Shown piece by piece: positions 16,967-24,703 of a DNA stretch of 64,000 bases (within the stretch, counting starts at the first letter, position 1; every line of letters begins with the position of its first letter). The notes beneath the pieces were generated by a model. It did not search any database. It was not told the DNA's origin and worked only from the letters and a program-made list of their open reading frames with translations. The stretch lies in NCBI GenBank assembly GCA_938003985.1, contig CALKWZ010000067.1, forward strand, positions 1 to 64,000, in the 5' to 3' direction. The translations under genes and the position numbers were made by a program. The DNA comes from an uncultured Verrucomicrobiota bacterium. GTDB lineage: Bacteria; Verrucomicrobiota; Kiritimatiellia; CAIQIC01; Lenti-01.

Positions 16967-18415
16967 TCAGAATTGGAAATAGATAAACTCCCGGCTTTGG
17001 GAAGGCGAGAAAAAGAAGATCAGCGCGATCAGCGCGCAATAGATCGCCCAGCGCAGGGCTTTGCGGCCCGGCAAGCGTTGGAGTCCGTGCGCGTGCCGGC
17101 GCCCGAACCACTCCGTCGCCACCAGCAGGCAAATCCCGCCCGGCGCGGCCAGGGATTTCACGCTGGTGAGCAGGCCGGACAGGAGCGCGCCTTGGCCCGG
17201 CGCGCCGGAAGCCATGCGCCAGATCCAATCCAGCGCCGTGCGGATGTCCGGCGCCCGGAAAAACGTCCAGGCCAGGAGCACCACCAGGAAGGTGCCGGCC
17301 ATCCGCAGCAGTTCCGCCGGGGACGGCCAGGCGCGGGCCGCCGCGACGACGTCGGTGTGCTTGCGGTTGCGGCCGAACACCAGCAGGGGCAGGAAACAGC
17401 AGGCATGGACCAGCCCCCAGGCGATGAACGTCCAATTCGCGCCGTGCCAGAATCCGCTCACGAGGAAAATCGCGAACGTGTTGCGGATCCGCAGGGGCAT
17501 GGCGCAGCGGCTCCCGCCCAGGGGCACGTAGAGATAGTCGCGGAACCAGGTGCTGAGCGAGATGTGCCACCGCCGCCAGAATTCGGCGATGTCGCGCGAG
17601 AAATACGGGAACGCGAAATTGCGCATCAGCCGGATCCCGAAGAGCCGGGAACAGCCGATCGCGATGTCGGAATAGCCGGAAAAATCGCCGTAGATCTGGA
17701 TGGCGAAGAAAAAGATGCCGAGCCACAAGGCGCCGCCGGACGGTTCCGCGCCGGCGTTCAGGATGGAATTGGCCCAGACCGCGCAGTTGTCGGCCACGAC
17801 CATTTTCTTGAAGAAGCCCCACAGCATCTGCCGGCAGCCGTCGACGGCCTGGGCGTAGTCGAACTTGCGCGGCGCCAGGAACTGCGGCAGCAGGTTCGCC
17901 GCGCGTTCGATCGGACCGGCGACCAACTGCGGGAAATAGGCGACGAACGCCAGAAAGGCCACCCCATCTTTCGTCGGCTCGATCTCCCGCCGATAGACGT
18001 CGATCGTGTAGCTGACCATCTGGAACGTGTAGAAACTGATGCCGACCGGCAAAACGACCTGCAGGATCGCGGCGTGCGGCGCGCAGCCCAGCCGGGAGGC
18101 CATCCACAGGAATTGGTCGATGAAGAAGTTGCAGTACTTGAAGTAGCCCAGGATGCCCAAATTGACCAGGCAGCTCAGCCAGACCCAGCGCTTCCGGCCC
18201 CGCGCGCCGCGCAGATCGGCCAGCCCCAGGGCATACGTCCAAAGGGAGCCCGCGGCGATGAACAGCAGGAAACGCCAATCCCACCAGCCGTAGAAAACGT
18301 AGGACGCCGCCACGACCAGCAGGTTCTGCCGGCGCAGACTTTTCGATGCGGGCCCCCAATAGAGCGCGAAAACGAGCGGCAGGAACACCAGGAACGGAAT
18401 GGAGTTGAACAGCAC
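16967..18415 (-). CDS. MBOAT O-acyltransferase (AlgI/DltB family)
   Basis: This 482-aa polytopic protein starts MLFNSIPFLVFLPLVFALYW, the standard AlgI-family N-terminus. It has YYFKYCNFF-like and GISFYTFQMVSYTIDVYR stretches, the WxRWHISLSTWFRDYLYVPLGGS signature, and the conserved histidine in FWHGANWTFIAWG. It moves acyl groups across the membrane and works with the SGNH protein encoded next. Its length matches the family. It starts 3 bp after the stop of the upstream GT4 gene. Confidence 0.93.
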   Translation of the reverse strand: MLFNSIPFLVFLPLVFALYWGPASKSLRRQNLLVVAASYVFYGWWDWRFLLFIAAGSLWTYALGLADLRGARGRKRWVWLSCLVNLGILGYFKYCNFFIDQFLWMASRLGCAPHAAILQVVLPVGISFYTFQMVSYTIDVYRREIEPTKDGVAFLAFVAYFPQLVAGPIERAANLLPQFLAPRKFDYAQAVDGCRQMLWGFFKKMVVADNCAVWANSILNAGAEPSGGALWLGIFFFAIQIYGDFSGYSDIAIGCSRLFGIRLMRNFAFPYFSRDIAEFWRRWHISLSTWFRDYLYVPLGGSRCAMPLRIRNTFAIFLVSGFWHGANWTFIAWGLVHACCFLPLLVFGRNRKHTDVVAAARAWPSPAELLRMAGTFLVVLLAWTFFRAPDIRTALDWIWRMASGAPGQGALLSGLLTSVKSLAAPGGICLLVATEWFGRRHAHGLQRLPGRKALRWAIYCALIALIFFFSPSQSREFIYFQF

Positions 18416-18418
18416 GGG

Positions 18419-19576
18419 CTAGGTCTCCGATTTCAGGCCGGACCCGACGAATTGGACGTATTGCCGGGCCAACGGCACGGCCGCGTATGCCGTCTGGGCT
18501 TTTTGCCGCGCCGTGTTTCCGGCCGCCCGGCGGCTCGGTTCGTCCTCCAGCCATTGGCGCACCCGGATCCCGAAATCGGGCGTGTCGGGATCCGCGATGG
18601 CGCCGGCCGTGTCCGCCAGCATTTCCGGCATGCCGCCGTGGGGACTGGCCACGATCGCCTTGGCGCGCGCCATGGCCTCCAGCACCGTCTGCGGAAACGT
18701 GTCCCACCGCGAAGGCACGATCACGACCCAGGCCCGGCGATACGCCGCGTCCATTTCGGCGCGCCCCAGAACCCCCAGAAAGCGGACGTGGCGCCGCAAC
18801 GGCCCCAACTGCCGGTCCACCCAGCCCCGCAAGGAGCCCAGTCCCCGGGCATAGCCGTCGCCGCCGGCGATTTCCAGCGCCACGTCGGGAAACCGGGGAA
18901 TCCATTGCTCCAGCAGGCCCCGCAGATAAGGCAGCCCCTTGCCGACGTCGCAACGGCCGACCAGCAAGACGGTCGGCGCCGGCGCTTCCCGGTTTTCCCA
19001 CGCCGGCACGACGTCGCACGGGTTGGGGATCACGGCCCGGCGGGCGGGCAAGGCCAGACCTTGGCGTTCCGCTTCCGCCACGATCCTCCGGCACGGCGCC
19101 AAGAGGACGTCGGCGTGTTCGATCCCGAAGCGCTCCGCCCGAATGGAGCGCCACTGGCGGATGCAGGCCAGGTCGATCATCGGTTTTTGCCACGCATACC
19201 ACGCCTGGGCGTACCGCGGCGTTTTCAGCACGTCGTTGTAGTGCATTTTCACCACGACCGGCGGCCGGTCTTGCAGCCGCAGCAGCGCCGCGCCCTCCCC
19301 CCAATGGTCGGCCGTTTCGATCCAGTCGATTCGATGCTGCCGGGCGACGTCCCGCGCCAACCGGGCGACCCGGGCCGAGCGGATTTCCCGGCGGTCGAAC
19401 AAGCGCAGGATTTCCCCGCCGGCCACCGTTTCCCGTTCGGGCAAGCCCGGCGCCCGGCTGGTCAGCACGACCGTGCGGTGGCCGATTCCCCGCAAGGCGG
19501 AGGACATCTCGGCCACGTAGCGTCCGATGCCCGAGCCCACGGGCGGATATTCCCAGCACAGGAAAAGAACGTTCAT
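18419..19576 (-). CDS. Glycosyltransferase family 4
   Basis: The 385-aa GT-B enzyme begins MNVLFLCWEYPPVGSGIGRYV, the acceptor-side glycine loop of GT4 proteins. The donor domain shows VLLVGRCDVGKGLPYLRGLLEQW, FLGVLGRAEMDAAYRRA and VPSRWDTFPQTVLEAMARAKAIVAS. Its neighbours make a role in surface-glycan assembly likely; donor and acceptor are unknown. ATGA overlap with the GT4 gene upstream. Confidence 0.88.
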   Translation of the reverse strand: MNVLFLCWEYPPVGSGIGRYVAEMSSALRGIGHRTVVLTSRAPGLPERETVAGGEILRLFDRREIRSARVARLARDVARQHRIDWIETADHWGEGAALLRLQDRPPVVVKMHYNDVLKTPRYAQAWYAWQKPMIDLACIRQWRSIRAERFGIEHADVLLAPCRRIVAEAERQGLALPARRAVIPNPCDVVPAWENREAPAPTVLLVGRCDVGKGLPYLRGLLEQWIPRFPDVALEIAGGDGYARGLGSLRGWVDRQLGPLRRHVRFLGVLGRAEMDAAYRRAWVVIVPSRWDTFPQTVLEAMARAKAIVASPHGGMPEMLADTAGAIADPDTPDFGIRVRQWLEDEPSRRAAGNTARQKAQTAYAAVPLARQYVQFVGSGLKSET

Positions 19577-20853
19577 GCGGCCCCTCCGTCCAGCAGGCGC
19601 CGATAGATTTCCTGGACCTGGTCGGCCACTTGGGCGATATCGAACGAGGCCTCCGTTTTCGCCCGGCCGGCCCGCCCCAGACGCCCGCGCAGAGCGGGAT
19701 CTTCCAGCATCCGGAGCAGCGCGTTCGCCAGCGCCGGAGCAGCGCCCACCGGAACGACCAATCCGTTGACCTCGGATTCCACCACGGCCCGATTGCCCGG
19801 AATATCCGAAACGACGCAGGCCAAGCCCCAGCTCTGCGCCTCCAGCAACGCGTTGGACAGCCCCTCCACCCGCGAAGGCAGCACGAAGATCCCCGCCGCG
19901 CGATAAAACGGAGAAACGTCGCCCACGGCGCCGGCGAAGCGCACGGCCTGGAGCATGCCGGCGGCTTGCAGCCGGCGCCTCCACGGCGCGGCATCGCCGC
20001 CGCCCACGACCGTCAACCGCGCTTCGGGATGCCGGCGCACCACCTGGATCCAGGCATCGAAAAGCACGTCGAACGCCTTCCAGGCGGAGCCTTGCGAGAA
20101 ATTGCCGACGTAGAGCACTTCCGCCGAACGCGAGGCCGCGCCGGATTCGAGCGGAAGTTCGACGCCGTTGGGAACGAGGTGGACGGTTTCCGGCGCGAGA
20201 CCTTCGCGGAGCAAGTCGTTTTGCCCCGCGGGGGTCAGGGCGATCCACGCATCGGCCTGGCGCCGGCAGCGATCCCACTTGCGCCGCCGCGGCGTGTCGT
20301 ACGCGATGGGGTCCAGCGCGGGAAACGACGCCGTTTTGCACAAAACGCGCAGGCCGGATTCCCGCGCCAGTTCCACGCCCACCCCGGCCAGCCAGCCGGA
20401 CTCGTGCACGTGCAGCACCCCGCGCATGTTCCGGCCAGCCGCGAAAGACCGGAGTTCCCGGATGAAACCCAGCCGGGCCACGTAGACCATGGGCAACGAC
20501 AACCAGAAAACCAAATGCGCGCGCAGACGCTCCCCGCGCGCGCCGGCCAGCGCCAACGGCAAGAGCAGGCGGGCCAGGGCGCGCCTCCCCCGCTCGCTCC
20601 ACGGCCCGGCCCGCCCGAGCCGCACCACCGCCGCCCCGTCGCAGCGGGACACGGTTTTTTCGCCGGCGCCATGCCGCAACGTCAGCACCGTCACCCGCTG
20701 GCCGCGCCGAACCAATTGCCGAATGAGCCGGCGGCATTGGCGTTCGGCCCCGCCTTCCCGCGCCGGCCAGAAGCTGCCGATCAACATCCAGATTCGGGCC
20801 CGGCCGGGGCGGCGTCCCGCCGGCGGACCGGTCTCTGTGGCCGTTGGGGTCAT
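19573..20853 (-). CDS. Glycosyltransferase family 4
   Basis: This 426-aa GT-B enzyme has a 20-residue low-complexity N-terminus before IWMLIGSFWPAREGGAERQCRRL. The donor half carries VLYVGNFSQGSAWKAFDVLFDAW and VLPSRVEGLSNALLEAQSWGLACVVSDIPGNRAVV with the E-x7-E pattern. It closely resembles the GT4 gene at 21359-22585 in these motifs, so the two may be old duplicates. It is coupled by ATGA overlaps on both sides. Confidence 0.88.
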   Translation of the reverse strand: MTPTATETGPPAGRRPGRARIWMLIGSFWPAREGGAERQCRRLIRQLVRRGQRVTVLTLRHGAGEKTVSRCDGAAVVRLGRAGPWSERGRRALARLLLPLALAGARGERLRAHLVFWLSLPMVYVARLGFIRELRSFAAGRNMRGVLHVHESGWLAGVGVELARESGLRVLCKTASFPALDPIAYDTPRRRKWDRCRRQADAWIALTPAGQNDLLREGLAPETVHLVPNGVELPLESGAASRSAEVLYVGNFSQGSAWKAFDVLFDAWIQVVRRHPEARLTVVGGGDAAPWRRRLQAAGMLQAVRFAGAVGDVSPFYRAAGIFVLPSRVEGLSNALLEAQSWGLACVVSDIPGNRAVVESEVNGLVVPVGAAPALANALLRMLEDPALRGRLGRAGRAKTEASFDIAQVADQVQEIYRRLLDGGAA

Positions 20854-21362
20854 TTCAAACCGAACGTTTCTTCAAGCCACCGCCGTTTGTCCGCCAACGG
20901 CCGGCTGCGGATATGGACCGCGCCCTCCAGGACCTTGGCCCGGTACGCTTCCAGCGATTTGATCACTTTGGCGGGCACCCCGGCCGCCACGCTGTTGGGC
21001 GGAATTTCGCCCCGCACCACGGAACCCGCGCCGATGACGCAGTTGTCGCCGATCCGGGCGCCCGGCAGAAGGATCGAGTTGAGGCCGATGAACACGTTGT
21101 TCCCGACGTGGATCGGGGCGAACACGTCGACGTCGGGAAACTCCTCGCGGAAGACCCACACCCCGCCGTCATGCGTCACGAACTGCACCCCCGCCGTCAC
21201 GGTCACGTGGTCGCCGAGCGTGACGAGGAAAGGCTCGCTGCCGAAACTGCAGTCGTAGATGCGGCAGTTCCGCCCCACGCGCACGCCGGCCAGCCGGGCG
21301 CGCACGACGAGATCCCGCCGCGCCCGGTACCGGTCCCGCCAATGCCGAAAGAATGCCATCAT
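20850..21362 (-). CDS. Hexapeptide-repeat O-acetyltransferase
   Basis: The 170-aa protein is a left-handed beta-helix acyltransferase of the maltose/galactoside acetyltransferase type. Hexapeptide turns are visible (VRVGRNCRIYDCSFGS, IHVGNNVFIGLNSILLPGARIGDNCVIGAGSVV). The catalytic-type histidine is in VTHDGGVWV, and the family end ENSVAAGVPAKVI-like is seen as PNSVAAGVPAKVIKS. It probably O- or N-acetylates a sugar precursor. Two adjacent ATG codons exist; the first (21362) overlaps the upstream stop as ATGA. Confidence 0.85.
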   Translation of the reverse strand: MMAFFRHWRDRYRARRDLVVRARLAGVRVGRNCRIYDCSFGSEPFLVTLGDHVTVTAGVQFVTHDGGVWVFREEFPDVDVFAPIHVGNNVFIGLNSILLPGARIGDNCVIGAGSVVRGEIPPNSVAAGVPAKVIKSLEAYRAKVLEGAVHIRSRPLADKRRWLEETFGLK

Positions 21363-22585
21363 TCGCGGACCTCCTTCACCATGCGGGCGTAAAGGGCGCC
21401 CACCCGTTCGGCCACCGCGCCGAGAGCGAAATCCGCCGCGATGCGTTCCTGCGCGGCGCGGCCCAGGCGCGCGCGCAAGGCAGCATCGTCCAGCAACCGG
21501 ACGATGCCGTCCGCCAGCGCCGCCGCGTCGCCGACGGGCACCCGCAAACCCGTTTGCCCATGGACCACCACGGCCGCGTTGCCGGGAATGTCGCTGACCA
21601 CGGCGGGCACGCCGTGGCTTTGCGCTTCGAGCAAGGCGTTGGAAATTCCTTCGCGGCGCGAGGGCAGCACCAGCAGCGCGGCCTGACGATACAGGCCGTC
21701 CATGTCGGCGACCCGGCCGCGGAAATCCACCGCGGCGGCGGCGTTCCGCGCGCGCAAAAACTCCCGCCACGGGCCGGGATCGCCCGCGCCGGCCACGACC
21801 AGGCGGGCCTCCGGCCGCCGGGCATGGACGTCGGCCCACGCCGCGAACAGCACGTCGAAGGCCTTGTTGGCGACCGGTTGGGTCAGGTTGGCGACGTACA
21901 GAACGAAACCCGGCCCGCCGGGATCCGGCCGCGGTCCCGCCGCGGGCACGGCAATGCCGTTGGGAATCCACGCGATCTTTTCCGCCGGCACGCCGTGGGC
22001 CACCAGATCGTCTTTCATCTCCGGAGTCAGGGCGATGAACGTCGTCCGGCGGCGGGCGGCGGCCAGCGTCCGCTTCCAGGGCATGGCCGGCTCGTCGAAA
22101 AACACGGGGATGTTCGCCCCCTTGCACACGACGGGAATTTTCCAGCGCCCCGCCCAGAGCGCGCACCAGCCGCTGACCAGCGTGGCGACGTGGACGTGCC
22201 AGACGTCGATTTCGCGCCGCAACCGCCAGATCTGTCCGGCGCTGCCCGCGAGAAACAGCCAGAGGTTCAGCGTCCGCAGGATCGCCGCCGCCCATTTCCG
22301 GAATTCCGCCGGTTGCGCCGGCGGCGCGGCCGGCGCGGTGCCGGACGGGCCGGCCGGGGCCGCGGCCGGCCGGGATCGGCGGAAACAAGCTTCGAACCGG
22401 GCCAGCCGGATCACCCGCACGCCGTTTTCCACGGCCATCCGGGGCACGTCCCGGCCGGCGCGGGTCGTCAGGATGGTCACCGCATGGCCGTGGCGGACCA
22501 GTTCCTCGGAGAGGCGCCGGCATTGCTGCTCCGCCCCGCCGCAGTCGTCCGGAAAATAGGACGTGATGAACATCCCGATCTTCAC
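21359..22585 (-). CDS. Glycosyltransferase family 4 (GTG start)
   Basis: The 408-aa GT-B enzyme starts VKIGMFITSYFPDDCGGAEQQC at a GTG that overlaps the upstream TGA (GTGA). The next in-frame ATG, five codons in, would cut the first beta strand. Donor-side motifs are FVLYVANLTQPVANKAFDVLFAAW and VLPSRREGISNALLEAQSHGVPAVVSDIPGNAAVV. An Ala/Pro-rich insertion lies at about residues 70-90. Similar in layout to the enzyme at 19573-20853. Confidence 0.87.
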   Translation of the reverse strand: MKIGMFITSYFPDDCGGAEQQCRRLSEELVRHGHAVTILTTRAGRDVPRMAVENGVRVIRLARFEACFRRSRPAAAPAGPSGTAPAAPPAQPAEFRKWAAAILRTLNLWLFLAGSAGQIWRLRREIDVWHVHVATLVSGWCALWAGRWKIPVVCKGANIPVFFDEPAMPWKRTLAAARRRTTFIALTPEMKDDLVAHGVPAEKIAWIPNGIAVPAAGPRPDPGGPGFVLYVANLTQPVANKAFDVLFAAWADVHARRPEARLVVAGAGDPGPWREFLRARNAAAAVDFRGRVADMDGLYRQAALLVLPSRREGISNALLEAQSHGVPAVVSDIPGNAAVVVHGQTGLRVPVGDAAALADGIVRLLDDAALRARLGRAAQERIAADFALGAVAERVGALYARMVKEVRE

Positions 22586-23328
22586 GGCTGCGATCCCGCG
22601 AAATCCGCGATCCTTCCGATTTCGGCATCCAGGTTTCCGGCGCCATCCACGCGCAGAACGGGGACGCCGCTCCGCTCCAGTTCCGCGGCCAACGCGGCCA
22701 GCAACTCCCGCCCTTCCGCGAACCGCGACGCCCACAGACGTTCCGGCACCGGCGCCAGCAAGACGGGCGCATGGTCGCGGGCGCGGATGCGCTCCAGGCA
22801 TGCCGCCGGCGGCGCATCCACCCAAACCAAGGCGGACGGCCGCGGCATGGCCGCCGCGTAAAGCGCGGCATCGCCGGCCTGCCCCAAGCCGCGATAGCCC
22901 CGCAGCGAAAAAAAACGCTGGGCGAAGCCTTCGTCCATCAGGACGGGTTTTTCCACGGCGCGCGCCAGCTGGTATTCGAAGGCCGACGTCAGCAACGAAT
23001 AGTGCACGGCATCGCGCCAGGCCGCTTCGGCGGCGGCTTCCGCCAGCCACCGATGGCAGAGCGCGGCGTACTCGGGCCGGTCGACCACGAACCGATGCCA
23101 ATCGTTCAAGCCGCGCGGCAGCCCCAGGAACGTCCGGCGCCAATGGGGCCACAGCGCGCCCAGCGCATTGCCGATGGCGCCGAAATCGCGCTTCCGCAAG
23201 CCGGCATCCACCATGGCGGCGCGGCTCAAGAACGGCCGCCCGCGGCGGGCCAGTTCCCGCAAGGCCCCGGCGCACAGCGTGCTTTTGCCGGACGCCGGCA
23301 CCCCGCAGAATTCCACGTGGAGCGTCAT
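22582..23328 (-). CDS. P-loop kinase-like protein
   Basis: The 248-aa protein begins MTLHVEFCGVPASGKST, with a perfect Walker A motif at residues 9-17, like small kinases (shikimate, adenylate, chloramphenicol or deoxynucleoside kinases). DEGFAQRFFSL and LVWVDAPPAACLERIRARD (lid-type arginines) fit a nucleotide-monophosphate-kinase fold. It may phosphorylate a sugar or lipid intermediate in this pathway; the substrate cannot be read. The start at 23328 overlaps the upstream stop (ATGA). Confidence 0.72.
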   Translation of the reverse strand: MTLHVEFCGVPASGKSTLCAGALRELARRGRPFLSRAAMVDAGLRKRDFGAIGNALGALWPHWRRTFLGLPRGLNDWHRFVVDRPEYAALCHRWLAEAAAEAAWRDAVHYSLLTSAFEYQLARAVEKPVLMDEGFAQRFFSLRGYRGLGQAGDAALYAAAMPRPSALVWVDAPPAACLERIRARDHAPVLLAPVPERLWASRFAEGRELLAALAAELERSGVPVLRVDGAGNLDAEIGRIADFAGSQP

Positions 23329-24686
23329 GGGGACTTCCGCTTCGGCAACAGCCAAAAGCAATTTTTGGCGAACGCCCGGAGGGCGTATTCCGTCCGCACG
23401 CCCGAAATTTCCATCATGCGCTCCAGCAACTCCCGGATTTCCGGCGCCGCCAGGCCCGGGAATTTCTGCGCGGCGTAGCCGTCGGCGGGCCGGCGCGCCT
23501 CCCGGAATTCATGGAGATGCACGCGCCAGAACCGCTTGGCCGCGGCCAGGCCGCGTTGTCCGGCGCCCCGGGGCCGCGGCGACCACCCGGCCGCCAGCGC
23601 GGCGATTTCCGCCGTGATGCGCGCCGCGGCGAGCGGGCCGGAAAGCCCCGCCATGTAGCGCGCCGCGATCTTGTCTTGCTCTTCGGTCCACAAGACTCCG
23701 CGCTCCCGCGCGGTCTTCCGGCCGTCCAGGGCCGCCAGCAGTTCCGGCAACGAAAAGGCGTTTTCGCTCAGCGCGTTGGGCAGGCGGTTTTCATAGCGCG
23801 GATAGCGCTTGGGCCGGTAGGCGATGGCCGGCACGTCCAGCAGATAGGCCTCCACCGCCGTCGTGCAGTTGAAATGGATGACCGCTTCCGAGGCCAGGAT
23901 CCACTCGTGCACGTTGCCGGTGGATTCCACGTGGAGCCGGGGATGGTTCCGGGCCAGCTCCCGCCACGGCGCGTGGTTTTCGGAAGGATGCGGCCGCACC
24001 ACCACGGCATGATCCGGGAACTTCGCCAGCACTTCCGGCACCATCGCCAAATAGGCCGCGTGCATCTCGCGGTGCATCGCGATCCACTTGTCCATGTATC
24101 CCGGCTCGTCGTTGATCGGATACTTCGCCAGCAGCTGCCGGACCTCTTCCGGCGACTTGAAGTGGTTGAAGAAGGCGAAATTGGTGTTCACCAGCAGCAT
24201 CGGCCCGAACCGCCGGCGCAGCGCCGCCACCGCGGGCCGGTAGAATTCCCGCAGTTCCGGCCGCAGGAAATCGAACCGGGGATTGCCGCAGAGGGCGATC
24301 TTCTCCCGATACTGCGGATACTCCGCGCAGATCGCCTCGCGCTGCTCTTCGCCCCAGGCGAAGAACCGCGCCACGCGCGCGAAGGCCTTCGGCTCGATGC
24401 GCTGCTTGCGGTAGAGCCAGGCATCGAAGAACACCAGCCCCTCTTCGTCCCACGACACCACCTCGTGCCCCATGGCCCGACACCGCTTGAACCAGTCCGC
24501 GCGCGTGGCGGCCACGCTCTTGTCCAGATAGACGGCGGGCGCGATCAAATCGATGTAGTCCCACAGGCGCGCCTGCTCCCCGAAGAGGACGGGATGGCCT
24601 TCGCGCAGCAGATGCAGCGCCTGGAACAGCTTGCCGTGGAGCTCCCGGGACTTGGTCTCGACCGGAACGATGACCGCTGGTTTCAT
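23325..24686 (-). CDS. Surface carbohydrate biosynthesis protein (CDP-glycerol-transferase-like fold)
   Basis: This 453-aa protein resembles the family named surface carbohydrate biosynthesis protein (TIGR04396-type). Visible features are VPVETKSRELHGKLFQALHLL at the N-terminus, WDEEGLVFFDAWLY, GNPRFDFLRPE, and the C-terminal VVVRPHPSENHAPWRE with HFNCTTAVEAYLLDVPAIAYRP. The latter pair is shared with GT-B CDP-glycerol phosphotransferases and capsule KpsS/LipB proteins. The role is probably transfer or modification of a charged sugar. It sits 17 bp downstream of the NeuB fusion gene. Confidence 0.75.
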   Translation of the reverse strand: MKPAVIVPVETKSRELHGKLFQALHLLREGHPVLFGEQARLWDYIDLIAPAVYLDKSVAATRADWFKRCRAMGHEVVSWDEEGLVFFDAWLYRKQRIEPKAFARVARFFAWGEEQREAICAEYPQYREKIALCGNPRFDFLRPELREFYRPAVAALRRRFGPMLLVNTNFAFFNHFKSPEEVRQLLAKYPINDEPGYMDKWIAMHREMHAAYLAMVPEVLAKFPDHAVVVRPHPSENHAPWRELARNHPRLHVESTGNVHEWILASEAVIHFNCTTAVEAYLLDVPAIAYRPKRYPRYENRLPNALSENAFSLPELLAALDGRKTARERGVLWTEEQDKIAARYMAGLSGPLAAARITAEIAALAAGWSPRPRGAGQRGLAAAKRFWRVHLHEFREARRPADGYAAQKFPGLAAPEIRELLERMMEISGVRTEYALRAFAKNCFWLLPKRKSP

Positions 24687-24703
24687 CAACCCCGTCCGCC
24701 TTC

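Noticed and set aside
23310..23330. CCACGTGG core near 23314 and again near 23926 as further parS sites
   Set aside because: Only the inner 8-10 bases match. The outer TGT/ACA arms are missing, unlike the two perfect 16-mers in mnmG.
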